NCBI GenBank assembly: GCA_023386395.1
Contig: JAEWJV010000571.1
Location: 1-12,920, forward strand
DNA: 12,920 bases
DNA from: Bacteroidota bacterium
Lineage (GTDB): Bacteria; Bacteroidota; Bacteroidia; Chitinophagales; Chitinophagaceae
Direction of reading: 5' to 3'
Shown: in pieces, positions 6,763 through 12,920 of the stretch
How positions within the stretch are numbered: the stretch's first letter is position 1
How the letters are laid out: every line of letters begins with the position of its first letter
Program-made: the position numbers and the translations under genes
Notes under the pieces: generated by a model
Database searches by the model: none
Seen by the model: the letters and a program-made list of their open reading frames with translations, nothing else
What the model was told of the DNA's origin: nothing

Positions 6763-7860
6763 TTAATACACGGTTTTTCTCTTGCCGCTTTCAAAATCAC
6801 GGAAGATGAATGCGCCTAATTTATCCAGCGATGCAAAGAATGCTTTACCATTATTGGTTTCAGTAAACTCTGTTACAAAACGCTGCAAATAGGGATCGCT
6901 TGCTATCATGAATGTAGTAATAGGGATTTTTAGCTTTTTGCATTGCGCTGCCAGGTTTAAACAACGGTTCGTGATCTTCCTGTCGAGCCCGAAAGCATTT
7001 TTATAATAACGGCCTCCAATTTTTAAACAGGTGGGCTTGCCATCGGTTATCATAAAAATCTGCTTATTCGGGTTTCTTCTGCGCCGCAGAATATCCATTG
7101 CCAGCTCAATACCAGCAACGGTATTGGTATGATAAGGGCCCACCTGCAGGTAAGGCAAATCTTTAATTTCAACAGGCCAGGCGTCATTACCAAATACCAC
7201 AATATCCAGCGTGTCTTTAGGGTATTTTGTAGTGATAAGCTCGCTCAGAGCCATAGCCACTTTTTTTGCCGGGGTAATCCTGTCTTCGCCATATAAGATC
7301 ATGCTGTGTGAAATATCAATCATCAGCACGGTGGATGTTTGCGCCTTAAAATCTGTTTCGCGGATCTGCAGATCATCCTCATGCATCTGAAAGCTTTCTA
7401 CTCCATGATTGATCTGGGCATTACGAATGCTTTCCGTAAAATCAATCTGCTCCAGCATATCGCCAAACTGGAATGGACGGTAATCAGGACTTATTTCATC
7501 ACCCTGCCCCGGCTTATTCGTTGCATGATCGCCCTGCTTGCTTTTTTTAAGTTTCCCGAATATTTCTTCAAGGCTTTTTTTGCGAATGCTTTGTTCACTT
7601 TTAGCAGTTATCTGCAAAGCACCGGTTTCATTATTATCCTTTAAATAACCATTGCGTTTCAGGTCATCAATAAAATCGCCCATACCATATTCATCATCTG
7701 TAAGCTGGTATTTTTTATCCAGCTCATTCATCCATTGCAGCGCTTCATCGGCATCGCCGCTGGTATAGGTAAGCAATTGCATGAAAATATCAAGTAGCTG
7801 CTCAAATTTGCTTTTGCCGTTCGCTGCAGGATCAAATTTTACAAACCTGTTTCCAATCAT
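6763..7860 (-). CDS. VWA domain protein, partner of the AAA+ ATPase
   Basis: The product (365 residues from the ATG at 7860) carries a C-terminal von Willebrand A domain with an intact metal-ion-dependent adhesion site: DISHS (Asp182, Ser184, Ser186), a Thr in HTNT (about 245-247) and ITDGKPT (Asp273). The N-terminal half is helical, followed by a charged Lys/Gly-rich linker near 105-125. In MoxR/ChlD-type systems the MIDAS protein binds the client or metal and the AAA+ partner drives remodelling; the client here is unknown. No signal peptide is seen, so it should be cytoplasmic. I prefer the start at 7860 (MIGNRFVKF) over an in-frame ATG at 7896, because the extra 12 residues are hydrophobic and do not look like the family. 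The ATPase gene lies downstream on the same strand but is separated by the pseudogene unit. Confidence 0.85.
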   Translation of the reverse strand: MIGNRFVKFDPAANGKSKFEQLLDIFMQLLTYTSGDADEALQWMNELDKKYQLTDDEYGMGDFIDDLKRNGYLKDNNETGALQITAKSEQSIRKKSLEEIFGKLKKSKQGDHATNKPGQGDEISPDYRPFQFGDMLEQIDFTESIRNAQINHGVESFQMHEDDLQIRETDFKAQTSTVLMIDISHSMILYGEDRITPAKKVAMALSELITTKYPKDTLDIVVFGNDAWPVEIKDLPYLQVGPYHTNTVAGIELAMDILRRRRNPNKQIFMITDGKPTCLKIGGRYYKNAFGLDRKITNRCLNLAAQCKKLKIPITTFMIASDPYLQRFVTEFTETNNGKAFFASLDKLGAFIFRDFESGKRKTVY

Positions 7861-7971
7861 AATATGTAAGCTACATAAAAAAATGAAAGCCCTCATTCAC
7901 CGGCAGGAGAATTTAGTTTTCTTTAATAAGAAAGTATTACCACCTTTAAACTTTACCTGGAGAAGCGGGTA

Positions 7972-8286
7972 TTATGCCTGAGCGGTAGGGCCGCCAAAAT
8001 TGAGCGGAATTTCAACTTGTTCAAGGTCCTGTATTTTTCCATGAACATTTTCGTAACGTTCAATATTTTCCTGCATGGCGCGCATAAAGCGTTTGGCATG
8101 CATGGGTGTGAGGATAATGCGGGATTTTACTTTGCTTTTGGGCGTGCCGGGCATTACATTTACAAAATCTATTACAAACTCAGCATGGCTGTGTGTTATG
8201 ATAGCAAGGTTGGCATACGTTCCTTCCGATACTTCTTCACTTATTTCTATGTTGAGCTGGTTCTGCTGCTGCGGTTGATCTGCCAT
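7972..8286 (-). CDS. DUF3467 family protein
   Basis: This small protein of 104 residues matches the DUF3467 pattern: EEVSEGTYANLAIITHS, EFVIDFVNVMPG, SRIILTPMHAKRF and a final YENVHGKI block, after a Gln-rich N-terminus. It has no signal peptide or membrane segment. Function is unknown; the conserved 'EFVIDF' and 'HAKR' blocks suggest a small alpha/beta fold. It begins 11 bp after the upstream lipoprotein gene, so the two are likely co-transcribed. The next gene downstream (VWA) is 111 bp further on, and this spacer shows only a 6-bp AT-rich stem (7918-7933) without a T run. Confidence 0.85.
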   Translation of the reverse strand: MADQPQQQNQLNIEISEEVSEGTYANLAIITHSHAEFVIDFVNVMPGTPKSKVKSRIILTPMHAKRFMRAMQENIERYENVHGKIQDLEQVEIPLNFGGPTAQA

Positions 8287-8297
8287 AACCTGTAAAT

Positions 8298-9149
8298 TTA
8301 TTTCTGCAATGTTAGCGATTCTTCAACAATACGTTCATCTCCGCTTAAATTTTTATAGCTGCTTTTAATATAAATATCTTTTGTAAGCGGATTGAACGTG
8401 GATGTTATAATGGTAAATGACCCGGATTGTACCGAGCTTTTTGCCACGTCATTCACATCAACAATAAAAGTTCCGTTTGCATAAGTCAACAGGTATTTCC
8501 AGCCGTTTGAGCCAAGCTCTGCATAGTTAAGCTGGGACTGTGTGGAAGACACCGGCGCCAGGTTTTTGATTAACTTGGTAGTGGCTGTATCACTGATGGT
8601 ACCGCCGGCGGCATCGCCATCATAACTTGTTTTAAAACTGGTGGAAGCATAAATGCCGGCCAGTTTATTACCCGAAGTATGCAGGTATAAAACCCGCCTG
8701 CTTGTATCCAGCTTATACTGGCTAATGGAAGTTATAACTACAGGCAGCATATAGTCTTCGCCACCAAGAAACTGTTTATTAAGCTTTACGGGAATGGTAT
8801 CATAAACGCTTTCTGTAGTACCAGTAATACTGGTTTGAAAACTATAAGCGGTGGGAGGCATTTGCTGGTAGTTGGTGAAATGCACGGAATTATAATACTG
8901 GCGGGATGAATCTTCCACGCTCAACATAATGGTCACCTCTTTTGAAGGCAGGTAGGTGGAAGATATAATCATATTGAAAGTAAGCGTATCGGCAGAGGGA
9001 AACAAGATCAGGTTATCATCAAACCCGGCCGGGCCGCCATTTACAAAATAAAAATTTGGCGTTGTATCTATAGAGTTAGAATCCTTTTTGCAGGAAGCAA
9101 ACGCAATCATCAAAGCAGCGGCTGCAATAACAGGCTTGAAAAAACGCAT
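8298..9149 (-). CDS. DUF1735-like surface lipoprotein
   Basis: The 283-residue product has a lipoprotein signal peptide, with hydrophobic residues 6-18 and lipobox AFAS-C (Cys20), followed by KKD. The N-terminal half has the beta-sandwich pattern of DUF1735-type proteins: a 'DTIPVKLNKQFLGGEDYMLPVVITS' stretch near 115-140 fits the block 'plkl...Y.LPv.I'. The C-terminal half (about 160-283) is beta-rich with the closing SGDERIVEESLTLQK. Such proteins usually sit beside SusC/SusD genes and bind glycans or other ligands at the cell surface. It lies just past the terminator of the SusC operon with a candidate promoter of its own, so it appears to be a separate unit that continues into the DUF3467 gene. 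The binding ligand is not deducible. Confidence 0.78.
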   Translation of the reverse strand: MRFFKPVIAAAALMIAFASCKKDSNSIDTTPNFYFVNGGPAGFDDNLILFPSADTLTFNMIISSTYLPSKEVTIMLSVEDSSRQYYNSVHFTNYQQMPPTAYSFQTSITGTTESVYDTIPVKLNKQFLGGEDYMLPVVITSISQYKLDTSRRVLYLHTSGNKLAGIYASTSFKTSYDGDAAGGTISDTATTKLIKNLAPVSSTQSQLNYAELGSNGWKYLLTYANGTFIVDVNDVAKSSVQSGSFTIITSTFNPLTKDIYIKSSYKNLSGDERIVEESLTLQK

Positions 9150-9163
9150 GAGGGAATTTTCGG

Positions 9164-9195
9164 CAAATCTATGGTTTCTTGGATATGGTTGTAAA
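9164..9195 (-). promoter_or_regulatory. Candidate Bacteroidota-type promoter for the 8298-9149 lipoprotein
   Basis: On the minus strand TTTA (9195-9192) is followed after 20 nt by TAGATTTG (9171-9164), a full match to the -7 consensus TAnnTTTG. The -33 box matches 3 of 4 positions. Transcription would start near 9158, giving a very short leader of about 9 nt. It lies between the terminator and the gene start, which is where a separate promoter would be needed. Confidence 0.4.
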
Positions 9196-9260
9196 AGCGG
9201 GGGATTTAAGATATGTTAAGATGTAGGTCCGTTATGTAAATTTTATAGATAATTATAATA

Positions 9261-9296
9261 AAAAAAGTCGCCTCAAATTATTGAAGCGGCTTTTTT
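9261..9296 (-). terminator. Rho-independent terminator of the SusC/SusD operon
   Basis: A 16-bp stem (9261-9276 against 9281-9296, loop ATTA) pairs with only two non-Watson-Crick positions. It has a GC core (GCCGC/GCGAC-type) and ends in A/T runs on both sides. On the minus strand it finishes with seven T, 28 bp after the stop of the 9324-10316 gene, so it should end the susCD transcript. The T run on the plus strand means it could also work in that direction. It marks the border between the two lipoprotein genes. Confidence 0.87.
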
Positions 9297-9316
9297 GGCA
9301 AGAAGATTCTTATGGC

Positions 9317-9338
9317 CTTGGTTCTATCTTGGTTCTAT
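9317..9338. repeat. Exact 11-bp tandem duplication over a stop codon
   Basis: CTTGGTTCTAT occurs twice head to tail (9317-9327 and 9328-9338). It covers the last codons of the lipoprotein gene ending at 9324. Removing one copy would extend the reading frame to Y-I-E-P-R-P followed by TAA (9313-9311). With both copies it ends Y-I-E-P-R followed by TAG. The duplication therefore created the present stop codon. Confidence 0.85.
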
Positions 9339-10316
9339 ATATTCAAACTTCTCGGTAATCTTAGCTTTAACACTTCCTCCCTGCATCAAATAGTAACTTA
9401 CATTAATCTCTTTTGGAGTACCATCAGCATTAAAGGATATTTTATTTACTCCTGAAGGATCAATTTGTGCATCACGGGCTTGCGAATTACCAGCATAACC
9501 GCTGTAATTAGATACACTAGTCACATTTCCTTCTCCGTCAAAATGAAAAACAGGCCCAAAATTACCAAAGTATGAACCTGCGCCATTATTACTAAAAGAA
9601 TAGCCATAAGTGCCGCTATTCAAATTCGGATCGTAATATGCATTGGCAGTAGCACCTGTTGTAACTAGGTCTATGGTTTTTGGATAAGAAGCTGTGAAAA
9701 GCGGGCTTGTAACATCTACAAACGTGCCGGTTACATGATATCTGCCATCATATATATTTCTCACATTCAGGGAATATAAAGCAGTTCCAAAATTACCGCT
9801 TACTTCACCTACAGATGTTGAAGCAATTTTTAAAGGAAGCGCATAGGCGGCATTAAAATCGTAATCACTTGTAAGCTGTACTTCTATTGTTGTTTGCGCC
9901 ATTTGCTGACCTTTCGGTATAACCAACGTTATTGGAAAGCTTGTTTTAAAAAGAGACGTTGGAGGCGCTACATAATTAGCGTCATCAACACTATGCGCAT
10001 CATTATAGGTGGCGAGTAATGATTCGTCTATATCTACAGCTACACTAATATCCTGCGGCGCCATTTCATCGCCTGCATAATTTACGTTAACTTTAAATGA
10101 TGCGGTATCACCGGTTTTCAGTGATCCCAGGTCAATAGCAAATCTTGGTGCAGCACCGGCACTTGGCGCAGTAGCTACTGAACCTGTATTGCCAAATTCG
10201 GTTACATTATCTGATAAATCTGTGTTTAAGGTTAAAGAATCGTCCTTTAAACACGAGGTCAAAAACAGGCTTGATAAAAGAAGTAATGAACCGCTTATTT
10301 TAAGTAATCTTTTCAT
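9324..10316 (-). CDS. DUF1735-like surface lipoprotein of the Sus operon
   Basis: The 330-residue product carries a lipoprotein signal (hydrophobic 9-20, lipobox LTS-C with Cys22) followed by LKDD, an acidic stretch typical of Bacteroidota lipoproteins exported to the cell surface. Residues about 55-190 have the DUF1735-type beta-sandwich pattern (TASFKVNVNYAG, FPITLVIPKGQQ, YALPLKIAS). The C-terminal part (about 192-330) begins NIYDGRYHVTGTF and is beta-rich, probably a second ligand-binding domain. Position as the third gene of a susC-susD operon, 47 bp after susD, suggests a surface ligand-binding accessory protein, like SusE/SusF in role but not clearly related in sequence. Its 3' end is altered by an 11-bp tandem duplication that replaces a terminal Pro with a stop, probably without consequence. 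A terminator follows directly. Confidence 0.82.
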   Translation of the reverse strand: MKRLLKISGSLLLLSSLFLTSCLKDDSLTLNTDLSDNVTEFGNTGSVATAPSAGAAPRFAIDLGSLKTGDTASFKVNVNYAGDEMAPQDISVAVDIDESLLATYNDAHSVDDANYVAPPTSLFKTSFPITLVIPKGQQMAQTTIEVQLTSDYDFNAAYALPLKIASTSVGEVSGNFGTALYSLNVRNIYDGRYHVTGTFVDVTSPLFTASYPKTIDLVTTGATANAYYDPNLNSGTYGYSFSNNGAGSYFGNFGPVFHFDGEGNVTSVSNYSGYAGNSQARDAQIDPSGVNKISFNADGTPKEINVSYYLMQGGSVKAKITEKFEYIEPR

Positions 10317-10363
10317 ATTTATATTTTGTATGCATTAATTTATTAAAAAGTTAAATGCCATAA

Positions 10364-11944
10364 TTAATTAGGGTCCCAGAAGATCATGGAATTAAATTCA
10401 CTTATATCCTTGGGCAAATTCGCATTGTTGTAAGACAATTCACTGGTAGGGTATAAAATTCTGGAAGGCAATTTATCAGGCCTTGTGCTCACGGATTGCA
10501 AAGAAGCAAAGGTTTTTGTACCGTCAGTTGAACCATTCACAATTTTAGGATAGCCTGTACGCCTGAAATCATTCCATGCCTGGTCTGAATTCACCATATT
10601 TAACGCAATATATTTTTGGGTAATAATGGCTTCCAGGCGTTGTGCGTCAGACACAGCAGCGGAGTAGTCAACAAGATATGTGCCTGCATTAGTTGCGATG
10701 TAGTCGTCATATAATACATCATACGTTACACCATATAAGTCTTCTTCTGCCGCATCTCCTCCATCGTTTTTCGTAAACAAGTATTTATATGAAGCCTTAA
10801 TACCTGTATAAAAATCGGCTGCCGCATCGCCAGAAACCCCAAATTCCCCTGTTAATTCGGCCTCTGCTTTAAGAAAATCAGACTCGGCCAAAGAAAAGAT
10901 CATCATACCTGCTGAATAGCCTTTTAACACGCCAAAGTTATTGTTGGCAACATCTGAAACATACGTGCTTAACCAGCTGCCTGCAGATGGCGCTGACCGA
11001 ACGCTGTTACTTTCGTACCCTAACTGGTTAGTAGCGCGGGTTGAGGCATCGTAAGAATTTATTATAAAGCCTCTGTAATCATTCAAACCATCATAAAACG
11101 AAACAATCCAATCGGTAGGTACCCAGGCCCTGTTGGCTGCTGATGCAGTATAAGTGTATGCCCATGTATTATACTTGGGGTTTTGTTTTCCGTCTGCCTG
11201 CTGGTAGCCCGGGTTTACAATTGCATCGCTTGTTAAAAATCCAACCGGGTCATAAGTATTATTGAAAGTTAGCCCGCCTGATTTTCCACGAATGGCAATA
11301 CGCAGCTTTATAGTATTTGCCAGCTTTTTCCAGTTATCCATATTACCATCAAACATTACATCATTATCAGAAAACTGCTGGATGTTGCCAACAGAAGCAC
11401 CATCGTTGATACGCTGAATAGCATCATCCAGTAAAGCATAAATCGCCTGGTAAACATCCTGGGCCTTATCATACACAGGTGTAAGATTTTCCTTTTCCTG
11501 GAATGCATTAACATAAGGCACATCATTATAAGTATCTACCAGCAACTGAAATTCATAGGCTTTCATAATTTTCGCGGCTGCATTATAATAATTATAATCA
11601 TCATTATTTTCTGTGGTATCATTTATCCACTGGTAATCGGTAAGATTATCATAGGCCAGGTTCCAGCAGTTCTGAAAATCAGAGTTACCTAAATTATAGG
11701 TAACAGCAGAACCAAAGCCGCCATAACCACCTGCATTTGCCATAAAGCCGCCCAACTGGGCGCCCATTGAGTTATATGTACTCACAACATTTGCTGTTGC
11801 AGTAAGCGCTTGTGAAAGCACTAACTCAGGTGTTGATGTTGTTGCTGAGTTTGGATTTTCGTTTATATCAAGGTACTTTTTACACGAGGTAAACCCAAAC
11901 ACCAGCACTATACCCAAAAATCCTATATTGATAATTCTCTTCAT
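10364..11944 (-). CDS. SusD/RagB-like nutrient-binding lipoprotein (SusD_2 type)
   Basis: The 526-residue product is an outer-membrane surface lipoprotein that acts as the lid and ligand-binding partner of the SusC channel. The signal peptide ends in the lipobox FTS-C (Cys21), followed by KKYLDINENPN, a block typical of the SusD_2 group. Further family marks are the tetratricopeptide-like helical region (AAAKIMKAYEFQLLVDTYNDVPYVNAF, about 126-152), the KLANTIKLRIAIR helix near 207-219, ASEAEL-type helix FSLAESDFLKAEAEL, and the C-terminal WNDFRRTGYPK and LPSRILYPTSE blocks. Length fits the family. It starts 44 bp after the susC stop and should be co-transcribed with it. SusD_2 proteins may import glycans or peptides, so the substrate stays open. 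Confidence 0.93.
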   Translation of the reverse strand: MKRIINIGFLGIVLVFGFTSCKKYLDINENPNSATTSTPELVLSQALTATANVVSTYNSMGAQLGGFMANAGGYGGFGSAVTYNLGNSDFQNCWNLAYDNLTDYQWINDTTENNDDYNYYNAAAKIMKAYEFQLLVDTYNDVPYVNAFQEKENLTPVYDKAQDVYQAIYALLDDAIQRINDGASVGNIQQFSDNDVMFDGNMDNWKKLANTIKLRIAIRGKSGGLTFNNTYDPVGFLTSDAIVNPGYQQADGKQNPKYNTWAYTYTASAANRAWVPTDWIVSFYDGLNDYRGFIINSYDASTRATNQLGYESNSVRSAPSAGSWLSTYVSDVANNNFGVLKGYSAGMMIFSLAESDFLKAEAELTGEFGVSGDAAADFYTGIKASYKYLFTKNDGGDAAEEDLYGVTYDVLYDDYIATNAGTYLVDYSAAVSDAQRLEAIITQKYIALNMVNSDQAWNDFRRTGYPKIVNGSTDGTKTFASLQSVSTRPDKLPSRILYPTSELSYNNANLPKDISEFNSMIFWDPN

Positions 11945-11988
11945 TGTATTTTATTTTCAGTTTTAGAAATTATTACACTGATTCGTCA

Positions 11989-12920
11989 TTAAAAGTTTAT
12001 TGCAATAGTGCCGCCATAGTAACGTGAAGGAGGCGCTGAACTTATACCAGTAATGCCAATGGCATTGCTGGTGCTTGCAAGTTCACTATATTCAGGATCG
12101 GTGTAAAAATTTGTTTTGGGAAGCCATATAAACAGGTTACGGCCCTGTACGCTCACATCAACTCCTTTTATAAAGGCAGCTTTTTTGAACAAACTTTGGG
12201 GAAGATGATATGTTAAAGAAAGTTCCCTTAATTTCCAGAAAGCGCCGGATGATACATAGTTAGATGAAATATCCCTGTTGGTTTCATCAGTCCAGAAACC
12301 TGAGTTACCATTACCATCAGTGAGCGTAATATTTGTATTGGTAACATATGTACCGGGTTTATTAGGATCTTCATATACAGAATTAGGAAATACAAAACGT
12401 CCCCTGTTGAATAGGGTAGTTCTTATACCTGTACCAGCCCAATCAACATCCGGGCCTGAACCAAAATACATATCATAGCCGCCCCTGTATTGGAATAAAC
12501 CCGTTAGTTCAAATCCTTTGTATTGAACGTCGAAGTCAAGGCCAAGGCGGTATTTAGGAACAGAGCTTCCTAAAATTTTCAAAGTTGCATCTTTTGAAGG
12601 CTCGCCGGTAGAAGCATCTACGATAACATGGCCTGCGTCATCCCTAACGTAATCAAAACCCATGATAACCGGGAAAGGCTGGCCGGCTACGGCATAAATG
12701 CCTGAGCCATCAGTATATCCACCCAGTCTTAGCTGGTCAACATCATCGCTGATTTCAATCACCTTATTATTCAGGTAAGTAAAATTACCGCCCACAGTTA
12801 CGCGCCAATCAGCATTTCTTATTGGAGTTATATGCAGTTCCGTTTCCAAACCTTCGCTCATTGTCTCGCCCACATTGGTTAAGAAGCCGCTGCCGCCCGA
12901 GGTATAAGAAAGGCCTGTTG
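11989..12920 (-). CDS. SusC/RagA TonB-dependent outer-membrane transporter, C-terminal part
   Basis: The frame is open from the right edge (12920) to TAA at 11991-11989, giving the last 309 residues of a protein that is usually about 1000 long. GFLTNVGETMSEGLETELHITP followed by WRVTVGGNFTYLNNKV is the typical SusC barrel block 'N.G...N.GLE..L'. The remainder shows alternating beta strands, the conserved FWKLRELSLTYHLP and VSVQGRNLFIW blocks, and ends YYGGTIAINF with the terminal Phe needed for outer-membrane barrel insertion. The plug domain, TonB box and promoter lie outside the window. It is first in the visible part of the operon susC-susD-lipoprotein. Confidence 0.93.
   Translation of the reverse strand, partial: TGLSYTSGGSGFLTNVGETMSEGLETELHITPIRNADWRVTVGGNFTYLNNKVIEISDDVDQLRLGGYTDGSGIYAVAGQPFPVIMGFDYVRDDAGHVIVDASTGEPSKDATLKILGSSVPKYRLGLDFDVQYKGFELTGLFQYRGGYDMYFGSGPDVDWAGTGIRTTLFNRGRFVFPNSVYEDPNKPGTYVTNTNITLTDGNGNSGFWTDETNRDISSNYVSSGAFWKLRELSLTYHLPQSLFKKAAFIKGVDVSVQGRNLFIWLPKTNFYTDPEYSELASTSNAIGITGISSAPPSRYYGGTIAINF

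Noticed and set aside
7861..7896. Twelve extra N-terminal residues of the VWA protein from an upstream ATG, which look hydrophobic like a signal peptide
   Set aside because: The stretch MRAFIFLCSLHI is too short and lacks a cleavage site; the later ATG gives a family-like N-terminus.
7918..7933. Stem TTTCTT / AAGAAA between the DUF3467 and VWA genes
   Set aside because: It is AT-only apart from one pair, short and without a T run on the transcribed strand, so it is not supported as a terminator.

Overview
The window reads as chromosomal DNA of a Bacteroidota bacterium, most likely a Chitinophagaceae-type relative. The evidence is a SusC/SusD pair with DUF1735-type lipoproteins, lipoprotein signals of the form SC-K-K/D, starts without Shine-Dalgarno sequences, candidate promoters of the TTTG / TAnnTTTG type, and a futalosine-pathway menaquinone gene. 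The genus is inference.

Layout. 1-609 (-) is the N-terminal part of an aldehyde dehydrogenase that runs off the left edge. 703-1827 (-) is mqnC, the cyclic dehypoxanthine futalosine synthase of menaquinone synthesis. Divergent from it, 2003-3250 (+) encodes an exported two-lobed retropepsin-like aspartyl protease with a C-terminal PDZ domain, and 3354-4592 (+) encodes an M16 zinc peptidase. Convergent to these is a minus-strand block: an AAA+ MoxR/Mg-chelatase-like ATPase (4704-6251), a broken GxxExxY gene inside an imperfect inverted repeat (6262-6760), a VWA (MIDAS) protein (about 6763-7860), a small DUF3467 protein (7972-8286) and a DUF1735-like lipoprotein (8298-9149). A strong rho-independent hairpin (9261-9296) separates this block from a SusC-type operon, also on the minus strand: the C-terminus of a SusC TonB-dependent transporter (from 11989 to the right edge), a SusD-like lipoprotein (10364-11944) and a second DUF1735-like lipoprotein (9324-10316).

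How the genes work together. SusC, SusD and the 9324-10316 lipoprotein should form one outer-membrane uptake complex and its surface accessory protein. The substrate cannot be told because no enzyme or regulator of the locus is in view. The AAA+ ATPase and VWA protein are a recognised partner pair, thought to act in metal insertion, complex assembly or chaperoning. Here their genes are interrupted by what looks like a decayed small mobile unit: a GxxExxY pseudogene with at least one frameshift, bounded by 28-bp inverted repeats that abut the stop of the VWA gene and the start of the ATPase gene. This is the least ordinary structure in the window. A second curiosity is an exact 11-bp tandem duplication over the stop codon of the 9324-10316 gene, which changes its last residue. 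I saw no tRNA, rRNA, CRISPR array, intact transposase or phage gene.
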